DNA of 64,000 nucleotides from Roseovarius sp. W115 (GCF_032842945.2 NZ_CP146606.1:1-64000); one strand, 5' to 3'; positions 1-8,788 are shown, counted from the stretch's first letter. Numbers and translations: made by a program. Notes: generated from the sequence alone by a model not told the origin.

Positions 1-21
1 CGCCCCTTGTTTGCCGGAGAC
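1..21. repeat. Left terminal inverted repeat of the IS3 element (partial)
   Basis: CGCCCC, three variable bases, then TTTGCCGGAGAC. It matches the reverse complement of 1288-1308. The outermost bases lie before the window. Confidence 0.88.
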
Positions 22-43
22 CCAGAAGTAAGGATACTGGGTT

Positions 44-376
44 ATGGGAAAGACGAAGAACGGAACACGTTATCCAGAGGAACTGCGCGCCCGAGCGGTG
101 CGGATGGTTTTGGATCACGAGGCAGAATATGCGAGCAGATCGGCAGCAATCTTGTCGATTTCTCAGAAGGTTGGATGCAGCAGGGACAGCCTGCGCATCT
201 GGGTCAAACAACATGAGACAGACACGGGTAAGCGTGATGGTCTGACGACGGTTGAGAGGGAACGCATCAAGGAACTTGAACGCGAGAACCGGCAACTGCG
301 TCAGGCCAATGAGATCCTCAAAAAGGCATCTGCTTATTTTGCACAGGCGGAGCTCGACCGCCCATTCCGCAAATGA
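44..376 (+). CDS. IS3-family transposase OrfA
   Basis: A 110-residue helix-turn-helix protein that binds the ends of the insertion sequence. The N-terminal part (about residues 8-60) is the IS3 OrfA helix-turn-helix, and the following stretch (about 70-105) is a leucine-zipper-like helix ending in EILKKASAYFAQAELDRP, which is typical of the family. It overlaps OrfB by four bases (ATGA, 373-376). OrfB is in the -1 frame, and an A5G run at 320-325 just upstream is the kind of site where IS3 elements slip to make the OrfAB fusion transposase. Both frames are open, so the element may be active. Confidence 0.93.
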   Translation: MGKTKNGTRYPEELRARAVRMVLDHEAEYASRSAAILSISQKVGCSRDSLRIWVKQHETDTGKRDGLTTVERERIKELERENRQLRQANEILKKASAYFAQAELDRPFRK

Positions 377-1272
377 TTGCCTTCATCAAGGAGCACCGAA
401 GCGTGCATGGGGTCGAGCCGATGTGCCGTGTTCTGCAGATTGCCCCGTCGACTTTCTACGAGCATCTGGCCGTTGAACGCGAACCTGACCGTGCATCGGA
501 TCGCGCCAAGCGGGATGCGTATCTGCGCAAAGAGATGAAAGACGTTTGGGAGAAGAACAGATCAGTCTACGGCGCACGTAAACTGTGGCATGCAATGAAG
601 CGCGAGAGGATCGATATCGCCCGCTGCACGGTTGAACGCTTGATGCGCCAGCTTGGTATTCAAGGCGTTCGGCGGGGCAAGAAGGTCAAAACCACCTATG
701 GTCAGCCTGCCGATCAATGCCCACTGGACAAGGTTAATCGCCAGTTCCGGGCTGCGATGCCAAACGAGCTTTGGGTGTCCGACTTCACGTTTGTGTCCAC
801 CTGGCGGGGCTTCGTCTACGTGGGCTTTGTCATTGATACCTTCGCCAACCGGATCGTCGGCTGGAAAGCATCGACAACACAGGACACGCAGTTTGTCTTG
901 GATGCGCTCGAACAGGCGATCCATGCGCGCAGACCTGCTGAGAAACTGATCCATCATTCAGATCGCGGATCGCAATATGTATCGATCAAGTACACAGAGC
1001 GTTTGGTCGATGCAGGATTGGAACCATCCGTCGGCAGCGTCGGCGACAGCTATGACAATGCACTGGCTGAGACAATCATCGGCCTGTTCAAAACGGAAGT
1101 CATCAACAGGCTGGGGCCATGGAAGTCCAAAGATCAGGTCGAATGGGAAACCCTGCAATGGGTCGATTGGTTCAATAGGGAACGCTTGCTCGAACCTCTC
1201 GGCTACATCACACCAATCGAAGCGGAGGAGAAATACGAACAAGCCTTGAAATCAAACAAAATCGCAGCTTGA
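373..1272 (+). CDS. IS3-family transposase OrfB (DDE integrase domain)
   Basis: A 299-residue catalytic subunit. An N-terminal HTH_21-like segment (about residues 1-60) precedes an rve integrase core. The catalytic triad is visible as Asp137 in NELWVSDFTF, Asp197 in IHHSDRGSQY and Glu233 in DNALAETIIG, with the DD(35)E spacing of the family. It probably works mainly as an OrfAB fusion made by -1 frameshifting near 320-325, since its own ATG overlaps the end of OrfA. No internal stop or truncation is seen. Confidence 0.94.
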   Translation: MIAFIKEHRSVHGVEPMCRVLQIAPSTFYEHLAVEREPDRASDRAKRDAYLRKEMKDVWEKNRSVYGARKLWHAMKRERIDIARCTVERLMRQLGIQGVRRGKKVKTTYGQPADQCPLDKVNRQFRAAMPNELWVSDFTFVSTWRGFVYVGFVIDTFANRIVGWKASTTQDTQFVLDALEQAIHARRPAEKLIHHSDRGSQYVSIKYTERLVDAGLEPSVGSVGDSYDNALAETIIGLFKTEVINRLGPWKSKDQVEWETLQWVDWFNRERLLEPLGYITPIEAEEKYEQALKSNKIAA

Positions 1273-1281
1273 AATACGAAC

Positions 1282-1563
1282 TCAACAGTCTCCGGCAAAA
1301 CCGGGGCGGTTCAATAAATTCGCTTCGCGAGAATTCGGAAAAAACTCCGGCATCGCCAACTCAAGATCTTTGCAAGTCTTGCCTGCTGCGGTGAAAGGTA
1401 AAGACAACGCCGGGGAAGAAGTAGTTGCTAATACAATCACTACTACAAGCATTGAGAACAAGCTTCGCATGGACCTTAAAAGGAAACTAACAATAGGACA
1501 GAATTGGCGATTGGCACAATCGCGGTCCAAGTTTGAGAACAACACTTCAATCAAACCTACCAT
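1282..1563 (-). pseudogene. Small membrane or exported protein gene truncated by the IS3 right end
   Basis: The frame encodes 93 residues, but about the last ten (NRPGFAGDC at the end) and the stop codon come from the IS3 terminal inverted repeat at 1288-1313. Only about 83 residues are native. These include a hydrophobic stretch, SMLVVVIVLATTSSPALSLP (about residues 38-57), that could be a late signal peptide or membrane segment. A start at the later methionine MRSLF would place it nearer the N-terminus. Its first codon lies inside the end of the upstream unknown gene (17-base overlap), so the two look like one AT-rich operon. Function is not recognised, and the original C-terminus was lost or lies on the far side of the IS. 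Confidence 0.6.
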
Positions 1564-2068
1564 GCCTTTCCATCTCTAAATACAAAGCCATGATCTCTTC
1601 AGAAGTTTGCTCGCAAACTTTTGTTTTTCCGAAACTTTGTGCATCTAACACAGAGTTAATAGCCTTTATCAATTGACAAAAAGAAAGACGCGCATCCTTA
1701 GGCAAAAAATAAGCGTAGTTCCATCTGGGCTCATAAACTGACACGTATTGACTGCCCAGATCAGAATATTCTCCGATCAGCCTTAGAGTATTGTCTCCTG
1801 GATCCGAAAATGCCCAAAAGTCTCCCTCTTCTTTGTAAACCAATAATGATAAATTTGCCTGTGCGTATTCAATCGCAACCAGCATATCCTTTGAAACATT
1901 CGCCGCCAAACAAAAGAACGTCCACAGAGAATTCAGTTTAGAAACAGTACAGGTTTCGCCTCCTGCAGCACCTGTAACAAAAGAGACTTTTAAGCCATCT
2001 CTCGGGATCGTGTTTTTGTCAATTGGCACGACCAGAGATGGATGTAATTTGTACTTCTCCAAATTCAT
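1547..2068 (-). CDS. Hypothetical protein in AT-rich island
   Basis: A 173-residue soluble protein that I do not recognise. The ATG at 2068 is preferred over the TTG one codon upstream because GAGG sits about seven bases before it. There is no signal peptide or membrane segment. It is rich in aromatic residues, for example YVSVYEPRWNYAYFLP around residues 112-127. Base composition is clearly AT-richer than the genes from 2.1 kb onward. Together with the adjacent IS3 element and the truncated partner gene, this suggests horizontally acquired DNA. A toxin/immunity or small defence pair is possible by context, but nothing in the sequence proves it. Confidence 0.65.
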   Translation of the reverse strand: MNLEKYKLHPSLVVPIDKNTIPRDGLKVSFVTGAAGGETCTVSKLNSLWTFFCLAANVSKDMLVAIEYAQANLSLLVYKEEGDFWAFSDPGDNTLRLIGEYSDLGSQYVSVYEPRWNYAYFLPKDARLSFCQLIKAINSVLDAQSFGKTKVCEQTSEEIMALYLEMERHGRFD

Positions 2069-2092
2069 CAAGGTACCTCACATTGAGAGCAA

Positions 2093-2159
2093 GTAGGGTG
2101 GGCAGTCTGCCCACCAAAAACCATCGTCACGAATTGGTGGGCAAGAGTGCCCAACCTAC
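2093..2159. repeat. Long intergenic palindrome (GTAGG-TGGGCA type)
   Basis: Two arms, GTAGGGTGGGCAGTCTGCCC at 2093 onward and the complementary GGGCAAGAGTGCCCAACCTAC ending at 2159, form an imperfect inverted repeat; each arm also contains its own small TGGGCA/TGCCCA palindrome. It looks like a dispersed REP-type repeat. It supplies the stop codon of the synthase gene that ends at 2156, and it could also act as a transcription barrier. Confidence 0.75.
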
Positions 2160-2923
2160 CACCGCCCCGTCACCGCCTTCACCATCAATCCGAACCGCCG
2201 TCGAAACGGCGAAAGCGCCATGCGATCTTCAACCACCACGCTTGGCTCCCGCACCACCTGCCGCAATAGCCCCTCCACCTGCCACACGGCCAGCATCGCC
2301 GGACGCACGGGCTTGGGCACACCCAGCTTGCGCGCCTCTCTCAAAGCCGTCAGACCCTCCTCTGCGAGCGTGCGCACGGCCTCACCCCGACCATCGACCA
2401 GCGGCACGCGCCCTGCCCGTTCCAGCGCGGGTACGGCGCGGAGCCAGTTGGCCACACCCAGTGCGTAGCCAGCCTTGAGAACCGGGGCCTCCTCGACCTG
2501 GCCCAGCGCCTTGGCCGCGGCCAGAAGCAGGAGGCCGGATGTTTTTTCCAGATGCTCCCGAAAGGCCGCCCTATCCTCAAACGGGTCGCGGTAAATGTCC
2601 CAGCGACGCGCCTCAACCGCTGCATCAAGCCGCTGCGCCATATCCGGTGACAGAACCCCTGCCAAAGGCGTGGCCACCTCATGGCGGCGCACCGGGCCAC
2701 CCTTGGCAATCTCCTCCAGCACATCGCGCCACCATTGCAGGCGCATCTCGGCAATCATGCTCTCCTGTGTGACCCAGGGCGCGCGGGCGACCTCGACGTT
2801 GAAAGCATAGATCGGAAAGAGTTTGAGCCGCGCGGCAACGGGTGCTGCCATCGTGGCGGCAAAGCGGTCCGGGTCGCCGCGTTCCACGATCCCGGCACAT
2901 GCCGTGAGATCGGCATCAAACAT
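2156..2923 (-). CDS. Squalene/phytoene synthase family protein
   Basis: A 255-residue all-alpha protein of the squalene/phytoene synthase superfamily, closest in style to the short alphaproteobacterial members related to the complex I assembly factor NDUFAF6. Supporting motifs are PIYAFNVEVARAPW (about residues 37-50), the MRLQWWRDVL helix (about 60-70) and GLLLLAAAKALG. The classic double DxxxD prenyl-diphosphate sites are not obvious, so terpene synthase activity is doubtful. The ATG at 2923 overlaps the stop of the upstream methyltransferase by one base, so the two are translationally coupled. The stop lies inside the palindrome at 2093-2159. Confidence 0.78.
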   Translation of the reverse strand: MFDADLTACAGIVERGDPDRFAATMAAPVAARLKLFPIYAFNVEVARAPWVTQESMIAEMRLQWWRDVLEEIAKGGPVRRHEVATPLAGVLSPDMAQRLDAAVEARRWDIYRDPFEDRAAFREHLEKTSGLLLLAAAKALGQVEEAPVLKAGYALGVANWLRAVPALERAGRVPLVDGRGEAVRTLAEEGLTALREARKLGVPKPVRPAMLAVWQVEGLLRQVVREPSVVVEDRMALSPFRRRFGLMVKAVTGRW

Positions 2924-3648
2924 CACACCGCCATCAAGCGGGGGCGCGCCAGAACCAGCACATAGGCGACCTGATCAGGGGCCGCGCGCCAGAGCGCAAT
3001 CTCGCGTTCAGCGGCGTCAAGCACCTCATTGAGCGGCGCATTGTCCTCGGTCCGCAACCCGTTGATGCGCGCTGAAAGCTCCGCGTAGTACCCCGCCCAG
3101 GCCAGCCCTTTGATCAGGCGCGTGCCCTGCACCTCATACCCCGCCTCTTCGACCCGGGCGCAGACGCCCTGCACGTCCGTCACCTGCGGGTAATCGGCCC
3201 AAAAGGCACGGGCGTCGTCGGAGGCGTCCGCCTCTAACGCAGGTTCGGAGAAGGCCACCGTGCCACCCGGGGCAAGGGCGTTGCGCCACAGGCGCAGGCC
3301 TTCGGTCACCCCCAGGAAGTAAAGCGCCCCAGCGCACCAGATGAGGTCGTAAAACCCTGTGATCTGCGACATGTCCCCTTCGGAGACGGTGACATTGGAA
3401 AACCTATCCGTCGCGTCGCGGGCCTCGTCCACCAGATGCGGCAACTGGTCAATGCCTTCGATCTGCGCCAAAGGCAGCGCCTCGGCGAGTGTCACAAGAT
3501 CCGCCCCTGGACCACAAGCGGCATCCAGCACGCGCGGATGTTCCGGCAGTTCAATCTGGCTGAGCGCCCAGCGTACATCCTCCGGCGTGCCCGGCCCCTG
3601 CCGCGTCATCTCCCGGTGCAGCATCAGGAACGCTTCGGGTATGCTCAT
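2923..3648 (-). CDS. Class I SAM-dependent methyltransferase
   Basis: A 241-residue Rossmann-fold methyltransferase. Motif I is VLDAACGPGADLV (about residues 40-52), an acidic ribose-binding position follows in IEGIDQLPHLV, and motif II/III regions are DLIWCAGALYFLG and LAPGGTVAFSEP. The layout resembles trans-aconitate or ubiquinone-type small-molecule methyltransferases, but the substrate cannot be read from sequence. It overlaps the upstream citramalate synthase gene by four bases (3645-3648) and the downstream synthase-like gene by one, so the three form a tight operon. Confidence 0.86.
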   Translation of the reverse strand: MSIPEAFLMLHREMTRQGPGTPEDVRWALSQIELPEHPRVLDAACGPGADLVTLAEALPLAQIEGIDQLPHLVDEARDATDRFSNVTVSEGDMSQITGFYDLIWCAGALYFLGVTEGLRLWRNALAPGGTVAFSEPALEADASDDARAFWADYPQVTDVQGVCARVEEAGYEVQGTRLIKGLAWAGYYAELSARINGLRTEDNAPLNEVLDAAEREIALWRAAPDQVAYVLVLARPRLMAV

Positions 3649-5285
3649 GCACTGCCTCCATTGCGTTGCAAACGCCAGTTGATGGCATCCAGAAGCGCCT
3701 CAAAGGAGGCGTCGACGATGTTCGGGCTCACACCCACGGTGGACCATGTGCGCCCGGTCTCATCCTCGAAATCTATGATCACACGTGTCACCGCCTCGGT
3801 GCCGCCATTGGTGATGCGCACCTTGAAGTCGGTGAGACGAATGCCGTCTATCGCCGCTTGCAGCGGTCCCAGATCGGCGCGCAGCGCCTGCCAGAGGGCA
3901 TTGACCGGGCCGTCATCATGCAGATCGGTGGCGTGTTCATTCTTGTAGTAGCCAGTGCGTTTTGAGCCGTCCTGAAGCTGTACGGTCACCACGGCCTCGG
4001 ATTCCACCACGACCTGCCCGCGCGCGTTGCGGCGGCGTTCGGAAATTACGCGGTAGCGTTCCACCTCAAAGAACTGGCTAAGCAAACCCAGTTCATCACG
4101 TGCCAGCAATTCAAACGAGGCTTGTGCCATGTCATAGGTGTACCCCCGATCCTCACGATCCTTAACCACCTGAAGGATGCGCAACAGGGCGGGGTTATCC
4201 TTTTCCACCTCGACACCCGCCTCGGTCAGGCGACGGCGCAGGTTTGACTGGCCTGCCTGATTAGACATCGGGATGATGCGTGAATTGCCCACCCGGGCGG
4301 GGTCGATATGCTCATAAGTGGCCGGGTTTTTGACAATGGCACTGGCATGCAGCCCAGCCTTATGAGCAAAGGCCGACGCCCCCACATAGGCGGCTTGCTT
4401 TTGCGGCACGCGGTTGAGGACTTCGTCTAGCTGACGAGAGGCCCGGGTGAGGCCTTCCAGCGCATCTTCGGCCACACCGGTCTCAAAGCGGCTGGCATAG
4501 GGCTCCTTGAGCAGAAGCGTCGGGATGAGGGCGATCAGGTTGGCATTGCCGCAGCGTTCGCCAAGGCCGTTGAGCGTGCCCTGGATCTGGCAGGCCCCAG
4601 CATCGACAGCCGCCAGCGATCCGGCCACGGCCTGTTCAGTGTCGTTATGGGTGTGGATGCCAAGCTGCGTGCCGGGAAAGGCTTTTGTGCCGGCAGTGCC
4701 GGCTATAAGGGCATCCACCACTTCAGCAATGCGCGCCGGCAGTGTCCCGCCATTGGTATCACACAGCACCAGCCAGCGCGCGCCGGCCTCACGCGCGGCG
4801 TCCAGACAGGCGGTGGCATAGCCGGGGTCGATCGCGTAGCCGTCAAAGAAATGCTCCGCATCAAAGAGTGCTTCGCGCCCCTTGGCCACGATATGGGCCA
4901 CCGAGGCCCGAATGTTCTCGAGGTTCTCGTCGGGCGTGATGCCCAGTGCCTCGGTGACGTGAAAGGTATTGGTCTTGCCCACAAGACAAACAGCAGGCGT
5001 GTTGGCGTTCATCACCGCGGCCAGCACATCGTCATTCTCGGCACTGCGCCCGGCGCGCTTGGTCATGCCAAAGGCGGTCATGGTGGCGCGCGTCTTGGGC
5101 GCGGCATCGAAAAAAGCGCTGTCGGTGGGGTTCGCCCCGGGCCAGCCGCCTTCGATGTAATCCACACCCAGCTGGTCCAGCGTCTGCGCGATGGCATGCT
5201 TTTCCTCGGTCGAGAATTGCACGCCCTGCGTTTGTTGTCCGTCACGCAAGGTGGTGTCGTAGAGAGAGAGGCGGGTTTTGGTCAT
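3645..5285 (-). CDS. cimA: (R)-citramalate synthase
   Basis: A 546-residue member of the alpha-isopropylmalate/homocitrate synthase family. It should condense pyruvate and acetyl-CoA to (R)-citramalate, the first step of the pyruvate route to isoleucine. The catalytic TIM barrel starts with SLYDTTLRDGQQTQGV and contains the metal-binding GIHTHNDTEQAVAGSL and the NGLGERCGNANL signature. The long C-terminal part (about residues 400-546) is the LeuA-type dimer/allosteric domain. VDYIEGGWPGANPTD and the overall length fit CimA rather than LeuA. The ATG at 5285 is chosen over an upstream in-frame codon because GGAGG lies just before it. Feedback control by isoleucine is usual for the family. Confidence 0.92.
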   Translation of the reverse strand: MTKTRLSLYDTTLRDGQQTQGVQFSTEEKHAIAQTLDQLGVDYIEGGWPGANPTDSAFFDAAPKTRATMTAFGMTKRAGRSAENDDVLAAVMNANTPAVCLVGKTNTFHVTEALGITPDENLENIRASVAHIVAKGREALFDAEHFFDGYAIDPGYATACLDAAREAGARWLVLCDTNGGTLPARIAEVVDALIAGTAGTKAFPGTQLGIHTHNDTEQAVAGSLAAVDAGACQIQGTLNGLGERCGNANLIALIPTLLLKEPYASRFETGVAEDALEGLTRASRQLDEVLNRVPQKQAAYVGASAFAHKAGLHASAIVKNPATYEHIDPARVGNSRIIPMSNQAGQSNLRRRLTEAGVEVEKDNPALLRILQVVKDREDRGYTYDMAQASFELLARDELGLLSQFFEVERYRVISERRRNARGQVVVESEAVVTVQLQDGSKRTGYYKNEHATDLHDDGPVNALWQALRADLGPLQAAIDGIRLTDFKVRITNGGTEAVTRVIIDFEDETGRTWSTVGVSPNIVDASFEALLDAINWRLQRNGGSA

Positions 5286-5332
5286 TGGGGGCCTCCGAGG
5301 CGGCATTCGGTCTGTGCACGAGGGATGGAGAG

Positions 5333-5520
5333 GTCCCGGATCAGGTCCGGGACTGCGGTGGGGTGGGATTGAGTGCCAAGCGATTTATTTCGCGTGCGAA
5401 AAATTTGCGTTAACAATGGGTTAAAGGCCAAAAATGATGTGAGGCTGGAGACGTCACGCCCCGGACTTGATCCGGGGTCTCTCCTGCTTTGGTCACAAGG
5501 TCCCAGGTCAAGCCCGGGAC
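5333..5520. repeat. Cluster of three short GTCCCGG palindromes
   Basis: Three copies of a small inverted repeat lie between cimA and cysS: GTCCCGGATCAGGTCCGGGAC at 5333-5353, CCCCGGACTTGATCCGGGG at 5459-5477 and GTCCCAGGTCAAGCCCGGGAC at 5500-5520. All have a central gATCaag-like core flanked by GGTCC/GGACC arms. They look like alphaproteobacterial REP-type repeats. A related copy lies at 13590-13610. Confidence 0.7.
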
Positions 5521-5536
5521 GGAAAGTGCGAAGGGA

Positions 5537-5703
5537 CGCGCCCGACCCTGGGTGGGCGTTTGCGGCGTATGATCGCAGCGAGGCGGCGTCGCTACTTCGA
5601 AGACCGCTTCGGCGCGCACCGTACCCCATGCGCGCTCCCGTCACGCCAAAGGCGTGCCGACCATCTTTGGCGCACCTTCGGTGCGACGAGAGGGTCGGGC
5701 GCG
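5537..5703. repeat. 167-bp intergenic element bounded by 13-bp inverted repeats
   Basis: Perfect 13-base arms, CGCGCCCGACCCT at 5537-5549 and AGGGTCGGGCGCG at 5691-5703, enclose GC-rich DNA with further hairpins: CACGCC-AAA-GGCGTG (5642-5656) and CGCACC-TTC-GGTGCG (5671-5685). No convincing coding frame is seen. With the palindromes at 5333-5520 it fills the 457-base gap between cimA and cysS. It could be a non-autonomous mobile element or a structured transcript. Confidence 0.55.
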
Positions 5704-5742
5704 GCCCGGGGCAGACCCGGGCAGAACAGAAATTCTGGAGGG

Positions 5743-7203
5743 TCATTTGAGGGCCTCCAGCTTTGCGGGATCGAAGTTTGGACCTGGAACGAGTTCAACG
5801 CTGTCTTTACTCATGCGGACCTCCAAGCCAGCTGAGATTAGGGCAGATTTGAGCTGATCAACATCAGAGAAATCTTTCGTCTGGATGGCTTGTACACGTA
5901 GTTTCTTCAGCTTCTCCGCCAACTCAGTGAAACTAATTGCCATAACAGAAGGTGGAAACCCTAACACTTCGACTTGGCCAGTGTCTGGATAGGCTTCGGC
6001 GCCACGCCAATTCCAAGTGTCCAAATCTTCATTTAGCAATCCCAGAAGTTCTGCCGACTGACGGAACACATGAGCATCACTTTCTTTGTAAAGACGATGC
6101 AACTCGGTGATGGCACCGTGTGTGTTTAGGTCGTCCATTAGGTGCCTAACAACAGACGCATCAGGCCCACCCATTGGCACAATTCCACTTGCGAATGCAC
6201 GCCACTTACGAAGTGTTGCCTCCGCTTCCCGCGCCTTTTCCGCCGTCCAATCCATCGGCTTGCGGTAATGCGTGCTGAGAAACACGAAACGGATCACCTC
6301 GCCCGGTATTCCCTGATCCAGCAAATCCCGCACGGTAAAGAAATTGCCCAAGCTCTTGGACATTTTCTTGCCCTCGACCTGCAGCATCTCGTTGTGCATC
6401 CAGTAGCGTGCAAACTGCCCCTCGGGGTGGGCGCAGCAACTTTGGGCGATTTCGTTCTCATGATGCGGGAACATCAGGTCGTTGCCGCCGCCGTGGATGT
6501 CGAAGCTCTTCCCCAACAGCGCATGCGCCATGGCCGAGCATTCGATATGCCAGCCGGGACGACCCCTACCCATTTTTTTGCCTCCCACAACCGGCCCGTC
6601 CCATCCGGGCAGATCATCCGAGGATGGCTTCCAGAGGACAAAATCCATCGGGTCTTCTTTGAACGGCGCGACCTCGACCCGGGCACCGGCGATCATGTCA
6701 TCGACAGAGCGGCCCGAGAGCTTGCCATAGGCTTCATAAGAGCGCACGCGGAAGAGCACATGGCCTTCGGCAGCATAGGCATGGCCATCGGCGATGAGCT
6801 TTTCGATCATCGCCACCATCTGCGGGATGTATTGCGTCGCGCGCGGCATGTGATCAGGCTCCAGCGCGCCAAGGGCGGCCATATCATCCAAAAACCACTG
6901 AGTGGTCTCCGCCGTGATGTCACCAATCGCACGTCCGCTCTCGGCCGCACGCGCGTTAATCTTGTCATCCACATCCGTGAAGTTGCGCACATAGGTGACG
7001 TTTTTGTCCCCGTAAACATGCCGCAAGAGCCGGTTGAGCACGTCAAAAACCACCACGGGACGCGCGTTGCCCAGATGGGCGCGGTCATAGACGGTCGGGC
7101 CGCAGACATACATGCGCACATCCTTGGGATCGAAAGGTGTGAACACCTCTTTCTTCCGGCTCGCCGTATTGTGGAGTTTTATCTCCGTTTTTTTCACTTC
7201 CAT
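5743..7203 (-). CDS. cysS: Cysteinyl-tRNA synthetase
   Basis: A 486-residue class I aminoacyl-tRNA synthetase that charges tRNA-Cys in the cytoplasm. The HIGH motif appears as AHLGNA inside [16 protein letters not shown], with the first zinc-ligand cysteine in the same segment. Other zinc-site parts are WHIECSAM and the HHENE segment, and the KMSKS motif is [10 protein letters not shown]. The C-terminal region (about residues 380-486) is the tRNA-binding extension. The ATG at 7203 is preferred to an upstream in-frame codon at 7242 because AGGA precedes it closely. It is the only copy in the window and is expected to be essential. Confidence 0.96.
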   Translation of the reverse strand: MEVKKTEIKLHNTASRKKEVFTPFDPKDVRMYVCGPTVYDRAHLGNARPVVVFDVLNRLLRHVYGDKNVTYVRNFTDVDDKINARAAESGRAIGDITAETTQWFLDDMAALGALEPDHMPRATQYIPQMVAMIEKLIADGHAYAAEGHVLFRVRSYEAYGKLSGRSVDDMIAGARVEVAPFKEDPMDFVLWKPSSDDLPGWDGPVVGGKKMGRGRPGWHIECSAMAHALLGKSFDIHGGGNDLMFPHHENEIAQSCCAHPEGQFARYWMHNEMLQVEGKKMSKSLGNFFTVRDLLDQGIPGEVIRFVFLSTHYRKPMDWTAEKAREAEATLRKWRAFASGIVPMGGPDASVVRHLMDDLNTHGAITELHRLYKESDAHVFRQSAELLGLLNEDLDTWNWRGAEAYPDTGQVEVLGFPPSVMAISFTELAEKLKKLRVQAIQTKDFSDVDQLKSALISAGLEVRMSKDSVELVPGPNFDPAKLEALK

Positions 7204-7382
7204 AGCGTCCTCGCGCGCGTGGTCCCGCGGCGGGCTTAGCAACTAAAACATAAGGATGGAATAGAGGACGGCCCGCCTGAGATATCTCAGTCGGTAATGC
7301 AGCAGATAATGATGCAGTTCGTCGTCATGGCGCGGTTATATGCTGCCAGGCGCGGTGTGGCAAGCCTCGCTGCGCGCGCGCA

Positions 7383-8222
7383 TCAGAACAAGCCTGCCTC
7401 CGACACAAATGTCTCACCGCGGGCGTGCACCGGGTTATCGCGATCCTTATAGAGCAAATCGAACTTGGCATTGAAACGGTCCAGATCCGCCTGGCTCAAC
7501 TCTTTCCCGGCCGCAAGGCCCTTTTGTCGGAAAACAGCGTAGATGTCGGAGTTGCCAAGCTCAACAAGCGCAGCCTCTGCGACATTGCAAATTCGGGCGC
7601 CGTTGAGCTCATTGTTAATGATATCCGGGACAGTCGCACTCATGCAGTCCATGACAAAACCACGCCAATCAGCGCCAAGGTTCGTATCCACGGTCGCCAC
7701 TGCAGGAAGACTGACCCCTGCGGCCTTTGCGAGACCTTCTTCAAGATGCCGCAGGCGCGGACCATCGCAGCGGTCTTGCGAGATCAAGTCGCGCACGGCC
7801 ACAAATCGGCGATTATTCACATTGTCTGAATAATAACGCACCGTTTTTCGGGCCAGTTGTGCAAATTCCGGGCGGACTTTAAGCACCTTTTCGAACGTGT
7901 CAGTTTCTTGAGATTTGATAGTGCCAAACCCGTCTTTGGTCGTTGTCGTCGAGGTAATGGAAATCGGGATGACCACTGCATCAGGCCCGTGGCATCCCGC
8001 CACGTGATAGGATAGTGCAAACAAAATGCGCATGGCGGCATCGGCCATATCGGCTGTGTTAACGGTTGTCGCTTCATGTCGCCAAAGCGCTTTCATCGTT
8101 GCATCGTTCGCAAGATGTTTCATGGCAGGGGGCAAAGGCGGCGGCGTCTCGGCCTGAGCAGAGATTACTCCGGTGGCCAATGTGAGCAAAACTGACAGAA
8201 AAAGTCTTCGAATATAAGACAT
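7383..8222 (-). CDS. Exported hypothetical protein
   Basis: A 279-residue protein that I do not recognise. The N-terminus has a clear Sec signal peptide: Arg-Arg, a hydrophobic run LFLSVLLTLATGVISAQA, and an AQA-ET cleavage site near residue 24. The mature part is soluble and mainly helical. It has four cysteines (AGCHG, QDRCDG, MDCMSA and ARICNV) that could form two disulphides in the periplasm. It stands alone, with about 140 bases on the cysS side. Confidence 0.72.
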   Translation of the reverse strand: MSYIRRLFLSVLLTLATGVISAQAETPPPLPPAMKHLANDATMKALWRHEATTVNTADMADAAMRILFALSYHVAGCHGPDAVVIPISITSTTTTKDGFGTIKSQETDTFEKVLKVRPEFAQLARKTVRYYSDNVNNRRFVAVRDLISQDRCDGPRLRHLEEGLAKAAGVSLPAVATVDTNLGADWRGFVMDCMSATVPDIINNELNGARICNVAEAALVELGNSDIYAVFRQKGLAAGKELSQADLDRFNAKFDLLYKDRDNPVHARGETFVSEAGLF

Positions 8223-8376
8223 AACGCATCCAAATGCACACAGTAGATGTCGACCACCGTCTTACGATCCAGACTGCGCGTCAAGGCTGCCCTATTACGG
8301 TTTTGCGCCTTTTGGCATACCGCTCAAAAGAGCATGGCTTGATGTTTGCCGGTAGACCAGATCGTGTTGATGGAGT

Positions 8377-8751
8377 TCAGTCATACTGCACCACTTCAAA
8401 TTCGATCCCGTCCGGCCCTTCGAAGTAGAACCGCAGACCCGGCTCATAGTCTTCGCGGTCTGTCCGGCTGTATCCCGCTGCGATCACCCGATCCTCCACC
8501 ACATCAATGTCCTGCACCACCACACCCACATGATTGAGGCCGGCCACATGGTGGTAGCGTTCAGCCTCGGGATTGAGTGTGTAACTGGGCGCATAGAGAG
8601 CCAGATAGCTCTCGTCATCGCCGACATGCACGGTGAAACCGTTGTTCTTGGCCTCGCCCTGCCAGCGGATGTGCCAATCAAAGAGTTCACACAAGGTTGC
8701 GGCACTGGCCTTGGGGTCGGGGACGGTGATGTTGATATGTTCAAGAGGCAT
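8377..8751 (-). CDS. VOC-family (glyoxalase/bleomycin-resistance fold) protein, SoxR-controlled
   Basis: A 124-residue vicinal-oxygen-chelate protein. It starts with the typical LEHINITVPDP strand and has the paired module GLNHVGVVVQDIDVVEDRV, then YFEGPDGIEFEVVQYD. Metal-ligand candidates are His5 (LEHINI), the histidine of GLNHVG and the glutamate of GIEFEV. The exact substrate is unknown. The gene is divergent from soxR and is read from a promoter that has a SoxR operator in its 19-base spacer, so it is probably induced by redox-active compounds and may modify or bind one. The RBS is AAAGGA about eight bases before the ATG. Confidence 0.85.
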   Translation of the reverse strand: MPLEHINITVPDPKASAATLCELFDWHIRWQGEAKNNGFTVHVGDDESYLALYAPSYTLNPEAERYHHVAGLNHVGVVVQDIDVVEDRVIAAGYSRTDREDYEPGLRFYFEGPDGIEFEVVQYD

Positions 8752-8788
8752 AGAGAGAATCCTTTGTCTTTGAGTCTGTTTGATTTTC

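Larger units (their letters stand above)
1..1313 (+). mobile_element. IS3-family insertion sequence, left tip cut by window edge
   Basis: The element holds the two overlapping transposase frames of an IS3-family element between imperfect terminal inverted repeats. The left repeat at 1-21 and the right repeat at 1288-1313 share the core TTTGCCGGAGAC and the outer CGCCCC. The right end finishes in GGTTCA, so the missing left tip should begin TGAAC, about five bases outside the window. The element is otherwise intact. Because the left flank is missing, the target-site duplication cannot be seen. Its right end lies inside a small minus-strand reading frame, which it appears to have cut. Confidence 0.93.

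Noticed and set aside
5537..5703. Third copy of the 174-bp element
   Set aside because: It has a similar layout of arms and hairpins but no shared sequence blocks, so I treat it as a different repeat.
6142..7239. 365-residue plus-strand frame across cysS
   Set aside because: It is the antisense shadow of a conserved synthetase, with no ribosome-binding site or family resemblance.
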